Shown here one piece after another: positions 23,797-33,150 of a DNA stretch of 64,000 bases. Below the pieces are notes generated by a model. That model searched no databases and had not been told where the DNA came from. It was given only the letters and a program-made list of their open reading frames with translations. Position 1 is the stretch's first letter; every line of letters begins with the position of its first letter. The DNA comes from Devosia chinhatensis (GTDB lineage Bacteria > Pseudomonadota > Alphaproteobacteria > Rhizobiales > Devosiaceae). Where the stretch lies: the NCBI RefSeq assembly GCF_000969445.1, contig NZ_JZEY01000061.1:731501-795500 (forward strand). The letters run 5' to 3'. The translations under genes and the position numbers were made by a program.

Positions 23797-25611
23797 TCAG
23801 GCCGACTTGGCTGCGCGGCTCATGCGCTTGCGATCGTTCGGATCGAGCCAGATCTTGCGCAGGCGGATCGACTTGGGGGTCACCTCGACATACTCGTCTT
23901 CGGCAATATAGCCCAAGCTCTGTTCGAGCGTCAGTTTCTTGGGCGTCGTCAGGCGCACCGCTTCGTCCTTGGACGTAGTGCGGATATTGGTGAGCTGCTT
24001 GCCCTTGAGCGCATTGACCTCGAGGTCGTTCTCGCGGGAATGCTCGCCGATGATCATGCCTTCATAGATATCCACGCCGGCATCGATCATGATCGGGCCA
24101 CGGTCTTCGAGGTTCCAAAGCGCGAAAGCCACGGACTGGCCGGTGCCGTTCGAGATGAGAACGCCCGTGCGTCGGGTCGGCAACTCGCCCTTAAAGGGCA
24201 CGAAAGAGTGGAACAGGCGGTTGAAGATGGCCGTACCACGGGTATCTGAGAGCAGTTCGGGCTGGTAGCCGATCAGCGAGCGGGTGGGCACCAGCAACTG
24301 GATGCGGGTGCGCCCAACGCCGGACGGACGCATGTCGGTCAGCTCGCCCTTGCGCTCGGTCAGCTTCTGCACAACCGTGCCGGTATGCTCGTCATCGACG
24401 TCGATGATGACTTCCTCGATCGGCTCATGACGAACACCATCGATTTCCTGCATCAGCACCTTGGGGCGGCCGATGGTCAGCTCGAAGCCTTCGCGACGCA
24501 TGTTTTCGATCAGCACGGCCAGCTGCAATTCGCCGCGGCCGGCCACGTCATAGCTGTCATTGTCATCGCCGGGGGTCACCTTGATGGCGACATTGCCTTC
24601 GGCTTCGCGCATCAGGCGTTCGCGAATGACGCGGGACTGCACCTTGTCGCCTTCGCGACCGGCCAGCGGGCCGTCATTGATGCGGAAAGTGACCGACAGG
24701 GTCGGAGGATCGATCGGCTTGGCTTCGAGCGGCTTGGTCACCGTGGTCGCGCAAAGCGTATCGGCCACGGTTGACGTTACCAGGCCGGCAATGGCGACGA
24801 TGTCGCCGGCTTCGCCGATATCGACCGGAGTACGCTCAAGACCGCGGAATGCCAGGACCTTTGAGACGCGGCCCTTTTCGACTTCCTTGCCTTCACGATT
24901 GAGCGTGTGGATAGGATCGTTGGCCTTGACGGAACCTGACGTGATGCGGCCGGTGAGGATGCGACCCAGGAACGGATTGCGCTCGATGGTGGTGACCAGC
25001 ATGCGGAACGCGCCCTCTTCGACGCTGGGCTGGGGCACGTGTTCGACAACCTTGTCGAGCAGCGGCGCCAGGCTTTCCTTGGGGCCTTCCGGCTCGAGTG
25101 CCATCCAGCCCTGCTTGGCCGAACCGTAGAGCACCGGGAAATCCAGCTGCTCGGGCGATGCGTCGAGGGCGATGAAAAGGTCGAAGATTTCCTCGAGCAC
25201 TTCGAGATGCCGCTCGTCGGACTTGTCGATCTTGTTGATCGCAACGATAGGCCGCAGGCCTTGGGCAAGCGCCTTGCCCAGCACGAACTTGGTCTGCGGC
25301 ATCGGGCCCTCGGCCGCGTCGACAAGGATCACAACGCCGTCGACCATGGAGAGGATACGCTCGACTTCACCACCGAAATCGGCGTGGCCAGGCGTGTCCA
25401 CGATATTGATGCGCGTCTCGTTCCACATCAGCGAGGTCACCTTGGCCAGGATGGTGATACCGCGCTCGCGCTCGATGTCATTGCTGTCCATGGCGCGTTC
25501 CTCGACGCGCTCATTCTCGCGGAACGAACCGGATTGCTTGAGCAACACGTCGATCAGCGTGGTCTTTCCATGGTCAACGTGAGCGATGATGGCGATATTG
25601 CGCAGGGCCAT
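23797..25611 (-). CDS. typA: Ribosome-associated GTPase TypA/BipA
   Basis: The 604-residue protein is a translational GTPase. G1 is IAHVDHGKTT, G3 is DTPGHADFGGEV and G4 is NKIDKSD, with EF-G-like domains III and V and the TypA-specific C-terminal domain (ending KRMSRAAKSA). It binds the ribosome and affects 50S assembly and stress or cold adaptation. Length is typical. The ATG at 25611 opens MALRNIAIIAHVDHG; the longer frame adds seven residues without support. Confidence 0.97.
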   Translation of the reverse strand: MALRNIAIIAHVDHGKTTLIDVLLKQSGSFRENERVEERAMDSNDIERERGITILAKVTSLMWNETRINIVDTPGHADFGGEVERILSMVDGVVILVDAAEGPMPQTKFVLGKALAQGLRPIVAINKIDKSDERHLEVLEEIFDLFIALDASPEQLDFPVLYGSAKQGWMALEPEGPKESLAPLLDKVVEHVPQPSVEEGAFRMLVTTIERNPFLGRILTGRITSGSVKANDPIHTLNREGKEVEKGRVSKVLAFRGLERTPVDIGEAGDIVAIAGLVTSTVADTLCATTVTKPLEAKPIDPPTLSVTFRINDGPLAGREGDKVQSRVIRERLMREAEGNVAIKVTPGDDNDSYDVAGRGELQLAVLIENMRREGFELTIGRPKVLMQEIDGVRHEPIEEVIIDVDDEHTGTVVQKLTERKGELTDMRPSGVGRTRIQLLVPTRSLIGYQPELLSDTRGTAIFNRLFHSFVPFKGELPTRRTGVLISNGTGQSVAFALWNLEDRGPIMIDAGVDIYEGMIIGEHSRENDLEVNALKGKQLTNIRTTSKDEAVRLTTPKKLTLEQSLGYIAEDEYVEVTPKSIRLRKIWLDPNDRKRMSRAAKSA

Positions 25612-25820
25612 GAGGGTCCGCCTTGTTGGCACGATCCGCGAAACCGCCCCACGGGAGTCATCCTCTTGTGGGCTGGCCAGAACAAACCATGCGATATGAT
25701 GGCGCCGGGCTCAAAATCAAATGGAACTCCGGCAGGGTCGCGGCGTCCATAACGCAAGAGGCTCGATTTCACAAGGTTCCAATATGCAAGGCGGGTTTGC
25801 ATCCATGGCCCTGCGCCCCG

Positions 25821-26204
25821 CTATTTCAGGGAACGCGGCAATTCCCCCGATTGCCAAAGCCCCAGGCCAAAGCCATCCGGGTCCAGAAAATCGGCGCTCC
25901 AGCCGCCGGGGGCTTCGGACACCGGAGTGACGATGGTGATACCCTTTTCAGCCAGATTGGCGACGATATCGTCAATGCCGCCCTCGGTGACGTCGAAGAC
26001 CACCGCCGGCGTATTGCCGCGCCGCCCCTCCATTTCGAAGAAAATGAGGTCGAGTCCGCTTTCGAGGCGCCCCTGCAGCCAGAACGGGTCGGCCCCTTCC
26101 ATCCGCATGAGGCCGAGATTGAACGTGTCGTTGTAAAAGGCCTCCGTGCGGGCAATGTCCGCGACATAGAAGACGATGCTGGCGCTTTTCGGCTTGAAGC
26201 TCAT
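25821..26204 (-). CDS. VOC-family protein linked to an ECF-like sigma gene
   Basis: The 127-residue protein shows two VOC half-folds: KSASIVFYVADIARTEAFYN with LGLMRMEG, and AVVFDVTEGGIDDIVANL with SADFLDPDGFGLGLWQ. Function is not assigned; VOC folds serve as glyoxalases, dioxygenases and binding proteins. It begins 30 nt after the stop of the sigma-factor gene on the same strand, so the two are probably co-transcribed, along with the GGDEF-EAL gene further upstream. Confidence 0.85.
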   Translation of the reverse strand: MSFKPKSASIVFYVADIARTEAFYNDTFNLGLMRMEGADPFWLQGRLESGLDLIFFEMEGRRGNTPAVVFDVTEGGIDDIVANLAEKGITIVTPVSEAPGGWSADFLDPDGFGLGLWQSGELPRSLK

Positions 26205-26234
26205 AGCGAGCCCTCCTTGCTTGGTGACACGATC

Positions 26235-26840
26235 CTATTGCCGCGCCAGCCCCGTTTGTGAGCGCCGCACGATAAAAAGATGGCCGTCGGGATCGTGACC
26301 GGCAAAGAGGCCTCCGTGACGCCTGAGGGCAGGCAGCAGCACATCGCGGATCCTCCCATACGCAAGATTGAGACTGAGACCGCTCAATTCGTGAGGTGCC
26401 GCGAAGCCCTTGCGCCGCAGGTGCCGCTTGAGCGCGCTTATCCTTTGCCTCAGAGCCGTGTTGGGGAGATCGAGCAGATAGGCGATTTCACGCCGATTAT
26501 GGCCTGTCAGGACCAGAGCCGCAAAGGTCCTGAGCGCGGGAGGCAGGCCGGCCAGCATTTCGGAAGCCGGTGGCGTCTCGCTCACCGTCTCTGGTGGCGG
26601 ACCGGATTGCCATTTCGTCTCGCGGCCCAGCCGGCGCAACGCACCACGCGCATGCAGCCGCGCGCGATTGCGCACCACGCCGCGCAGCCAGGCCAAGTTG
26701 GCCGGATCTTCGAGATCATGCCGGCCGGCCTCGATGGCAATCAGCAGGGCATCTTGAACGATATCTTCGGCATCGGCTGGGCGGGCCCGTCTGGAGGCCA
26801 GGGCGAGAAGCTGCCTGTGCAGCCCGGCCCTCACCCTCAT
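26235..26840 (-). CDS. ECF-like RNA polymerase sigma factor
   Basis: The 201-residue protein has region 2 features (ADAEDIVQDALLIAIEAGRHDL, then LAWLRGVVRNRARLHARGALRR) and region 4 (LPPALRTFAALVLTGHNRREIAYLLDLPNTALRQRISALKRHLRR, the helix-turn-helix). About 60 residues follow region 4, more than in a minimal ECF factor. No anti-sigma gene is adjacent. Its ATG overlaps the stop of the PAS-GGDEF-EAL gene by 4 nt, so it is translationally coupled to a c-di-GMP protein. Region 1.1 and 3 are absent. Which promoters it uses is unknown. Confidence 0.82.
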   Translation of the reverse strand: MRVRAGLHRQLLALASRRARPADAEDIVQDALLIAIEAGRHDLEDPANLAWLRGVVRNRARLHARGALRRLGRETKWQSGPPPETVSETPPASEMLAGLPPALRTFAALVLTGHNRREIAYLLDLPNTALRQRISALKRHLRRKGFAAPHELSGLSLNLAYGRIRDVLLPALRRHGGLFAGHDPDGHLFIVRRSQTGLARQ

Positions 26841-28963
26841 GACGCCTTCTGCTTGGCCTGGGTCTTGACCGCTTCGGAATGAAGAAGATTGGCAAGGGTC
26901 GAGGATTGCAGCGGTGGGGAGAACAGGAAACCCTGCACTTCCGACACGCCGAAATCGCGTACGAGGCTCAATTGCTCTTCGGTTTCCACGCCTTCGGCCG
27001 TCGTTACCATGCCCAGCGATTGCCCAAGTCCGATCACGGCCTTGATAATGGCCCGGCTGTCGTCGCGGCTCGTGAGGTCGGCCATGAAGGAGCGGTCGAT
27101 CTTTATTTTGTCGAAGGGAAAGCTGCGGAGATAGGACAGGGACGAATAGCCGGTGCCGAAATCGTCCATGCAGATGCGCACGCCCATGCCCCGCAGCTCA
27201 TGCAGCGCCGCGATCGTGGCCTCGCTATCGGTAAGGAGCAGGCTTTCGGTGATCTCAAGTTCGAGCCGGGTCGGCTCGAGCCGCGCTTCGGCAAGTGCCG
27301 AGCGCACCTGCCCCACCAGATCCTTTTGCCGGAACTGGACCGGCGAGAGATTGACGGCCACCCGCACGCCATTGGGCCAGGATGCGGCGGCCCGGCAGGC
27401 CTCGTGCAGCACCCATTCTCCGATGGGTACGATGAGGCCTGTATCCTCGGCCACCGGCACGAACTCATTGGGGGGAATTGTGCGCTCATCGTGATCCCAG
27501 CGCAGCAGGGCCTCGACGCAGGTGACGCGGTTATTCTCGAGGCCCAGCAGGGGCTGATACATCAGCCGCAATTCCTCGCGCTGCATGGCCATGCGCAGGC
27601 CCGCCTCGATGGAGCGGCGTTGCTGCAATTCGGCATCCATGCCGGTCTCGAAGAAATGGTAGGTCGAACGGCCTTCGGACTTGGCCTTGTAGAGCGCCAG
27701 GTCGGCATTCTTGACCAGTTGATCGGTGGTGATGCCGTCGCCTGGCCCAACTGCGATGCCCACGGAGGCGCCGATCTCGATCTGTTGTCCGCCAATGTTC
27801 ATCGGTGCCCGCATAGCCTTGACAATGCGGTCGGCCACTCGAGCGGCCATGTCCACGCCGTCAATAGGTCGGAGGAGAAGGGCGAACTCGTCCCCACCCA
27901 GCCGGGCCAGAAGATCGGTCTCGCGCGTCGTGCCCCAGAGACGCACTGCGGCCTGCTTGATCACCTCGTCGCCTACGGCATGGCCGAGCGTATCGTTGAC
28001 CGCCTTGAAGTGATCGAGATCGATATAGAGCACCGCGGCCATTTCCCCGCGCTTGAGTGCGGCCTGCGTCCGCGCCATCTGCTCGAGGAACTCGATGCGG
28101 TTGGGCAGGTCCGTCAGAGCGTCGTGGCGCGCCAGGTGCTGGATGCGTGCTTCTGCCTGGCGCTGCTCGGTGATGTCCTCATGGGTGGAGACCCAGCCAC
28201 CATCCTTCATCGGATGATGCTGCATCATGATGGTCCGCCCATTGAGCTCGTGGACATTCTTGCCATATTCGCGCTTGGCGATCACCTCGCGCCGCCAGGC
28301 GATATATTCGTCCCTGCTGCCGCCGGTCGACATGCCCATGTCGAAAAGATGCCCCAGGATGTCCTCGAGCTGGGTCCCGGGTCGCAAAAGCTGCACCGGC
28401 AGGTTGTAGATGCGGGCATAAGGCTCATTGCAGATCACCAGCCGGCCGCGCGCATCCATCATGCAGAGGCCGATGGAAATGTTGTTCACTGCCGCATCGA
28501 GCCGGATATTCTGCCGCTCAAGCTCAAGCTTCCGCTTCTGCTGGCTCTCGGCCTTGGCGATCTCGTCGGTAATGTCCTCATGGGTAACAACCCAACCCAG
28601 CTTGGGAGAATAGATATGCGCCGTCTCGATGATGCGGCCGCCGCTGACCACTTCCTGGCTTTTGTGGCGCGCGCCATTGCGATTGGCGAGCAGGTCGCTG
28701 GTATAATGTTCGTAAAAGACTTCGGGGCTCTGTCCGGCGTGGTTGCCTAGGCGCGCCGACAGATGCACCACGTCTTCAAGCGTCATGCCGCGGTGGATGG
28801 CATCGGGAGCGAAGCCGTAGAAGTCCCGGTAATGCTTGTTCCACATCAGCAGGCGGAATTGCGGCGACCAGACGCAGAATCCATAGGGGATACTTTCCAG
28901 CGCCGCATCGAGCAGCAGCGCCTCGGCTACATCCGCAACATTCCCCGCATCGTCAGAACGCAT
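26837..28963 (-). CDS. PAS-PAS-GGDEF-EAL protein (c-di-GMP synthesis/degradation)
   Basis: The 708-residue protein is soluble and lacks membrane helices. Two PAS/PAS-7-like domains (roughly residues 20-135 and 150-260; LESIPYGFCVWSPQFRLL, NNISIGLCMMDARGRLV) come first. The GGDEF domain ([12 protein letters not shown], residues 356-360) is preceded by RETD, the RxxD inhibitory site. The EAL domain (VEALLRWDH, residues 484-486; [24 protein letters not shown]) also looks complete. It may be bifunctional. A purine-rich GGGGG site lies before the ATG. The stop overlaps the sigma-factor start. Confidence 0.94.
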   Translation of the reverse strand: MRSDDAGNVADVAEALLLDAALESIPYGFCVWSPQFRLLMWNKHYRDFYGFAPDAIHRGMTLEDVVHLSARLGNHAGQSPEVFYEHYTSDLLANRNGARHKSQEVVSGGRIIETAHIYSPKLGWVVTHEDITDEIAKAESQQKRKLELERQNIRLDAAVNNISIGLCMMDARGRLVICNEPYARIYNLPVQLLRPGTQLEDILGHLFDMGMSTGGSRDEYIAWRREVIAKREYGKNVHELNGRTIMMQHHPMKDGGWVSTHEDITEQRQAEARIQHLARHDALTDLPNRIEFLEQMARTQAALKRGEMAAVLYIDLDHFKAVNDTLGHAVGDEVIKQAAVRLWGTTRETDLLARLGGDEFALLLRPIDGVDMAARVADRIVKAMRAPMNIGGQQIEIGASVGIAVGPGDGITTDQLVKNADLALYKAKSEGRSTYHFFETGMDAELQQRRSIEAGLRMAMQREELRLMYQPLLGLENNRVTCVEALLRWDHDERTIPPNEFVPVAEDTGLIVPIGEWVLHEACRAAASWPNGVRVAVNLSPVQFRQKDLVGQVRSALAEARLEPTRLELEITESLLLTDSEATIAALHELRGMGVRICMDDFGTGYSSLSYLRSFPFDKIKIDRSFMADLTSRDDSRAIIKAVIGLGQSLGMVTTAEGVETEEQLSLVRDFGVSEVQGFLFSPPLQSSTLANLLHSEAVKTQAKQKAS

Positions 28964-29034
28964 CGAACCCCCTTGTTCCGCTACATTTTATCCGACGCAG
29001 GCGCAGAAGCTAGTCAGCGCCACTTAACGCTCGA

Positions 29035-29625
29035 TTAAACCGGGTCGCAATCGATTGCACGATCAGCAAGCGCCAGGGCAATCCTTTCCGCTCCGGCTTC
29101 GGGCGAGATGATACCCATATCGAGCCTGAGATCATAGCTTTTGCGCATATGGACCGCCTGCTGCCAGCGCGCCACGGCAGCCGGCACATGCGCGCCGCCC
29201 TCATAGAGCCCGCCTTGGGGATCGGCATTACGCCGGGCCATGATCGTATCGATGTCACAATCGATACCGACCAGCAGGAGCGGCAGGCTGGCCAATTCGA
29301 TGGCAAGGACATCCATGGGATCGAACGGCGCGGCATAGTCGGCATGAAGGCCAAGATCCGCCACCACGTCGAAACCGGCCCGCGAAAGCTTCGCTGCATG
29401 CGCGAAAAACGCTCGGTACAAGGACCTGACCGCTTCTTCGAGATCAGCGCGCTCGCCACCGGGTCTCAGTCCGATGCCGGGGAGCAGGGCAGGCGGCAGG
29501 CCGGCATTGAAGGCGTCGACCCCCCAATTGATCCACCGCCCGGGCACCTGAAGCTGCACCGCCCGGGCGAGGCTGGATTTTCCCGAGCGCGGTGCGCCAT
29601 TGAGGATAATGATACGTCCAGGCAT
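29035..29625 (-). CDS. P-loop kinase of the chloramphenicol phosphotransferase-like family
   Basis: The 196-residue protein opens MPGRIIILNGAPRSGKSSLA, a Walker A P-loop at the N-terminus. INWGVDAFNAGLPP, VVADLGLHADYAA and LLLVGIDCDIDTIMARRNA follow, a layout shared with chloramphenicol 3-O-phosphotransferase-like proteins. The family name comes from a Streptomyces resistance enzyme; most relatives have unknown substrates, and resistance should not be inferred. It lies downstream of argG on the same strand, with a hairpin between them. Confidence 0.8.
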   Translation of the reverse strand: MPGRIIILNGAPRSGKSSLARAVQLQVPGRWINWGVDAFNAGLPPALLPGIGLRPGGERADLEEAVRSLYRAFFAHAAKLSRAGFDVVADLGLHADYAAPFDPMDVLAIELASLPLLLVGIDCDIDTIMARRNADPQGGLYEGGAHVPAAVARWQQAVHMRKSYDLRLDMGIISPEAGAERIALALADRAIDCDPV

Positions 29626-29641
29626 GCTCTGTCGCTCGGCA

Positions 29642-29669
29642 AGAGGGGCGGACGCCGGCCCGCCCCTCT
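29642..29669 (-). terminator. Strong GC-rich hairpin after argG
   Basis: AGAGGGGCGG and CCGCCCCTCT form a perfect 10-bp stem with an 8-nt loop, six nt after the argG stop. No T-run follows on the minus strand, so it may slow rather than fully stop transcription into the CPT-like gene. Confidence 0.6.
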
Positions 29670-29674
29670 AGAGA

Positions 29675-30898
29675 TCAGCTGCGCGCCTTTTTGTTGCGGG
29701 CCGCATAGGTCTTGAGGCGCAGGCCATTGAGGCGAATGAAGCCGGCCGCGTCCTTGTGGTCATAGGCCACGGCGCCTTCTTCAAAGGTCACGAGGTCCAT
29801 CGAATAGAGGCTATAGGGCGAGGTGCGGGCGATGACGCTGGCGCTGCCCTTGTAGAGCTTAACACTGACCTCGCCGGTGACGAATTCCTGGCTCTTGTCG
29901 ATCAGGGCCTGCAGCATTTCGCGCTCGGGCGCATACCAGAAGCCATTGTAGATCAGCTCGGCATATTTGGGCATCAGCTCATCCTTGAGGTGAGCCTCGC
30001 CGCGGTCGAGCGTGATCGATTCGATGCCGCGATGCGCCACCAGCAGGATTGTGCCGCCGGGAGTTTCATAGAGCCCGCGCGACTTCATGCCGACGAAACG
30101 GTTCTCGACCAGGTCGAGACGGCCAACGCCATGCTTGCCGCCCAGCTCATTGAGTTTGGTGAGGAGCGCCGCCGGCGAAAGCTTTTCGCCATCGATCGAG
30201 ACGGGATCGCCCTTTTCGTAGCCGATGCGAATGATTTCGGGCTGGTCCGGCGCCTTTTCAGGATCAGTGGTGCGCTGCGGCACATAATCGGGGAAGGGAA
30301 CGGCAGGATCTTCCAGCACCATGCCTTCGGACGAGGTATGGAGCAGGTTTGCATCAACGGAGAACGGGGCTTCGCCGCGCTTGTCCTTGGCAATCGGGAT
30401 CTGGTTGGCTTCGGCATAGGCCAGAAGCGCAGTGCGGCTACGCAGATCCCATTCGCGCCAGGGTGCAATCACCTTGATGGACGGATCGAGCGCATTTGCG
30501 GTCAGTTCGAACCGCACCTGGTCATTGCCCTTGCCTGTGGCGCCATGGGAAATGGCGTCGGCCCCGGTTTCATGGGCGATCTCGACAAGGCGCTTGGCGA
30601 TTAGCGGGCGGGCGATGGACGTGCCGAGCAGGTATTGGCCCTCATAGACCGTATTGGCGCGGAACATCGGGAAGACGAAGTCGCGCACGAATTCCTCCCG
30701 CAGATCCTCGATATAGATGTCTTTGATGCCAAACATCTCGGCCTTCTTGCGCGCTGGCTCCAGTTCCTCGCCCTGGCCCAGATCGGCGGTGAAGGTCACC
30801 ACCTCGCAATCATAGGTTTCCTTGAGCCATTTGAGGATGATGGAGGTGTCGAGCCCGCCCGAATAGGCCAGCACGACTTTCTTGATGTCTTTCGCCAT
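29675..30898 (-). CDS. argG: Argininosuccinate synthase
   Basis: The 407-residue enzyme joins citrulline and aspartate with ATP in the second last step of arginine synthesis. It has the P-loop-like opening [18 protein letters not shown], the [15 protein letters not shown] segment and the [18 protein letters not shown] stretch, all diagnostic of ArgG. Length and start are normal. It is divergent from an Lrp-type regulator and a LysE exporter across a 128-nt gap with operator-like palindromes, which suggests linked control by basic amino acids. Confidence 0.98.
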   Translation of the reverse strand: MAKDIKKVVLAYSGGLDTSIILKWLKETYDCEVVTFTADLGQGEELEPARKKAEMFGIKDIYIEDLREEFVRDFVFPMFRANTVYEGQYLLGTSIARPLIAKRLVEIAHETGADAISHGATGKGNDQVRFELTANALDPSIKVIAPWREWDLRSRTALLAYAEANQIPIAKDKRGEAPFSVDANLLHTSSEGMVLEDPAVPFPDYVPQRTTDPEKAPDQPEIIRIGYEKGDPVSIDGEKLSPAALLTKLNELGGKHGVGRLDLVENRFVGMKSRGLYETPGGTILLVAHRGIESITLDRGEAHLKDELMPKYAELIYNGFWYAPEREMLQALIDKSQEFVTGEVSVKLYKGSASVIARTSPYSLYSMDLVTFEEGAVAYDHKDAAGFIRLNGLRLKTYAARNKKARS

Positions 30899-30957
30899 GT
30901 GCGTAGGATCCTAAAATGTGATGGTGACAGGATAAGTCAGCCAAAGCGCAATAAACT

Positions 30958-31002
30958 TGCGATTATCGCAGGCTTGGCGCACAATTTGGCACAATCTGCC
31001 AA
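30958..31002. promoter_or_regulatory. Two operator-like palindromes between argG and the Lrp-type gene
   Basis: TGCGATTATCGCA (30958-30970) and TTGGCA-N5-TGCCAA (30986-31002) are both inverted repeats. They lie in the divergent promoter region between argG and the regulator. They are good candidates for an Lrp/AsnC site, but no family consensus is matched exactly. Confidence 0.5.
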
Positions 31003-31026
31003 CTGTTGTAGTTTTGAGCGCATAAC

Positions 31027-31491
31027 GTGTCAGAAACCCTCGACGCCATCGATCGCCGTATTCTGCGAGCATTGCAGCGCAATGGCCGTATGTCCAATGT
31101 CGAATTGGCTAGTGCGGTGGGCCTGTCCCCCTCCCCCTGCCTGCGGCGGGTTAAGCTGTTGGAGGAAAAGGGCGTTATCGAGGGCTATGTCGCGGTGCTC
31201 AACGGCCCCAGCCTCGGCCTCGGCCTGACGGTGTTTGCCCGCATCTGGTTCAAGACCCAGGATGCCGAGACGACCAACCTGTTCGCCCAGACCATCCAAA
31301 AATTTCCGGAAGTGGCAGAGTGTTACCTCACAACCGGGGAATGCGACGCGCTGCTGCGCATCGTCACGACGGACCTGCACGCCTATTGGCGGTTTCAATC
31401 CGACCACCTGATGCGAATCCCCTCGGTACAAAGCGTCAAAACCGATGTGCCCATGGAGACGATCAAGGCGGGACGGGAATTACCGGTGTGA
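31027..31491 (+). CDS. Lrp/AsnC-family transcriptional regulator
   Basis: The 154-residue protein has an N-terminal winged-helix domain (LDAIDRRILRALQRNGRMSN, LASAVGLSPSPCLRRVKLLE) and a C-terminal RAM/AsnC ligand-binding domain (VAECYLTTGECDALLRIVTTDL). It should bind DNA and respond to an amino acid. The start codon is GTG; no strong ribosome site is seen, so the message may have a very short leader. The neighbours are argG (divergent) and lysE (downstream, same strand), which point to arginine or lysine as effector. Confidence 0.94.
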   Translation: MSETLDAIDRRILRALQRNGRMSNVELASAVGLSPSPCLRRVKLLEEKGVIEGYVAVLNGPSLGLGLTVFARIWFKTQDAETTNLFAQTIQKFPEVAECYLTTGECDALLRIVTTDLHAYWRFQSDHLMRIPSVQSVKTDVPMETIKAGRELPV

Positions 31492-31521
31492 GGTCAGGGC
31501 CCGTCGATGAACGGGTTCTGG

Positions 31522-31542
31522 CGCCCCTACCCCCAAGGGGCG
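31522..31542 (+). repeat. Short hairpin in the leader of the LysE gene
   Basis: CGCCCCT and AGGGGCG form a 7-bp stem, 38 nt before the lysE ATG. It has no T-run; an attenuator role is only possible. Confidence 0.35.
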
Positions 31543-31580
31543 AATAATGCGATTGTCCGGCTGAACCAATCGAGCCCGCC

Positions 31581-32228
31581 ATGCCCGCCTTCATTCCCGA
31601 CCTGCCCGTCATCCTCGCCTTCGCGCTGGCTGCCTTTGTGCTGGCCGTAACGCCCGGGCCGGATATGGCGCTGTTCATCTCGCGTACCATGAACTGGGGG
31701 CGCAGTCATGGCTTCGCGACGGTCCTCGGCGCCATCACCGGCATAGCCGTACATACCACATTGGTGGCGTTCGGGATTTCGGTACTGATCGTGACCGCCC
31801 CCGCCGCCTTCTGGGCCCTTAAGCTTGTCGGCGCGCTCTATCTGGTCTGGCTGGCCATCCAGGCTATTCGCGATGGCGGCGGCATTCTCGTCACCCGCGC
31901 CGCCGGCAAACAGCCCAGCTGGGGCCAGTCCTATCTCACCGGATTGGGTATCAACCTAACCAATCCCAAGGTTGCCCTGTTTTTCGTGACCTTCCTGCCC
32001 CAGTTCGTCTCAGCCTCCGACCCGGCGGCGCCCGGAAAACTCATGTTCCTGGGACTCGAATTCGTCATTGTCTCCCTGCCCGTCGTCATTGCCATCGTCC
32101 TTTTCGCCGAATGGCTGACGCGTACGCTCAAGGAAAAGGCTTGGGTGGGAAAGGCGCTGAATTGGAGCTTTGCCGCCGTTTTTCTGGCATTTGCTGCCAC
32201 CATTCTTCTTGCCGAAGGCCGCAAATAA
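31581..32228 (+). CDS. LysE-family amino acid exporter
   Basis: The 215-residue protein has about six membrane helices and the family start FALAAFVLAVTPGPDMALFISRT. It also has the conserved GYLTGLG-like QSYLTGLGINLTNPKVALFFVTFLPQF. LysE and relatives export lysine, arginine or other amino acids. The upstream Lrp-type regulator and divergent argG support a basic amino acid as substrate, but this is inference. The stop is 19 nt before the rlmJ ATG. Confidence 0.92.
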   Translation: MPAFIPDLPVILAFALAAFVLAVTPGPDMALFISRTMNWGRSHGFATVLGAITGIAVHTTLVAFGISVLIVTAPAAFWALKLVGALYLVWLAIQAIRDGGGILVTRAAGKQPSWGQSYLTGLGINLTNPKVALFFVTFLPQFVSASDPAAPGKLMFLGLEFVIVSLPVVIAIVLFAEWLTRTLKEKAWVGKALNWSFAAVFLAFAATILLAEGRK

Positions 32229-32247
32229 ACATGATCGTGACGGTCCA

Positions 32248-33096
32248 ATGAATTATCGCCACGCTTTTCACGCGGGCAACTTCGCCGACGTGGTCAAGCA
32301 CATCGTTCTCACCCGTATCCTTGCCTATCTGATGCGCAAGGATGCCGCCTTTCGGGTGATCGACACTCATGCCGGTATCGGGCTCTATGATTTGCTGGGC
32401 AACGAGGCCGAACGCACGGGCGAGTGGCAAGCCGGAATCGGCCGGCTGATTCACGTGAAACTTCCCGCGCCCGTTTCAGACCTGCTGGGCCCCTACCTGG
32501 ACATAGTGCAAGGGCAAAATCCCGATGGCAAGCTCCGGTTTTACCCCGGCTCGCCGATGATCACCCGCCACATGCTGCGGCCGCAGGACCGGCTGATTGC
32601 GCTCGAATTGCATCCCTCCGATGCCTGGGCCTTGCGCAAGAACTTCGCCGACGATTTTCAGGTGCGTGTCACCACGCTCGACGGCTGGGCCGCCATGGGC
32701 ACGCACCTGCCGCCCAAGGAGAAGCGTGGCCTTGTCCTGGTCGATCCCCCTTTTGAAGAAAAAGGCGAATTTACCCGCATGGCTCAGAGCCTTGAAAAGG
32801 CTTACGCCCGCTGGCCTGGTGGCACCTATGCCTATTGGTATCCGATCAAGGAGGCGCGCGACGTCGACACCTATGTCAAGGCGCTCAAAGCCACCGCCAT
32901 CCCCAAGATTCTGCGCATCGAGCTGAATATCGACAATCCCTCCACGCCACCGCGACTGCACGGAACCGGCATGATCGTCGTCAACCCTCCCTATGTGCTG
33001 GAAGAGGAAATGCGGACAGTGCTGCCTGTATTGGCCGATTTGCTCGGCCGTGAAAAACGCGGACGTTGGCGCCTCGATTGGGTCGCTGGCGAATAG
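32248..33096 (+). CDS. rlmJ: 23S rRNA (adenine-2030-N6)-methyltransferase
   Basis: The 282-residue protein begins MNYRHAFHAGNFADVVKHIV, the signature start of RlmJ, which then continues with VIDTHAGIGLYDL (SAM-binding) and LVLVDPPFEEKGEF, the catalytic DPPF. It methylates A2030 of 23S rRNA. The open frame runs upstream but the family homology begins at the ATG at 32248. Size is standard. Confidence 0.95.
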   Translation: MNYRHAFHAGNFADVVKHIVLTRILAYLMRKDAAFRVIDTHAGIGLYDLLGNEAERTGEWQAGIGRLIHVKLPAPVSDLLGPYLDIVQGQNPDGKLRFYPGSPMITRHMLRPQDRLIALELHPSDAWALRKNFADDFQVRVTTLDGWAAMGTHLPPKEKRGLVLVDPPFEEKGEFTRMAQSLEKAYARWPGGTYAYWYPIKEARDVDTYVKALKATAIPKILRIELNIDNPSTPPRLHGTGMIVVNPPYVLEEEMRTVLPVLADLLGREKRGRWRLDWVAGE

Positions 33097-33150
33097 AGGA
33101 ACGATCCCGGCATGGACGGCGTTGTCCGGCTCACCAATCAGGGGCCCCAG

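Noticed and set aside
29035..29625. Chloramphenicol resistance gene
   Set aside because: Only the general family layout is seen; most family members are not resistance enzymes.
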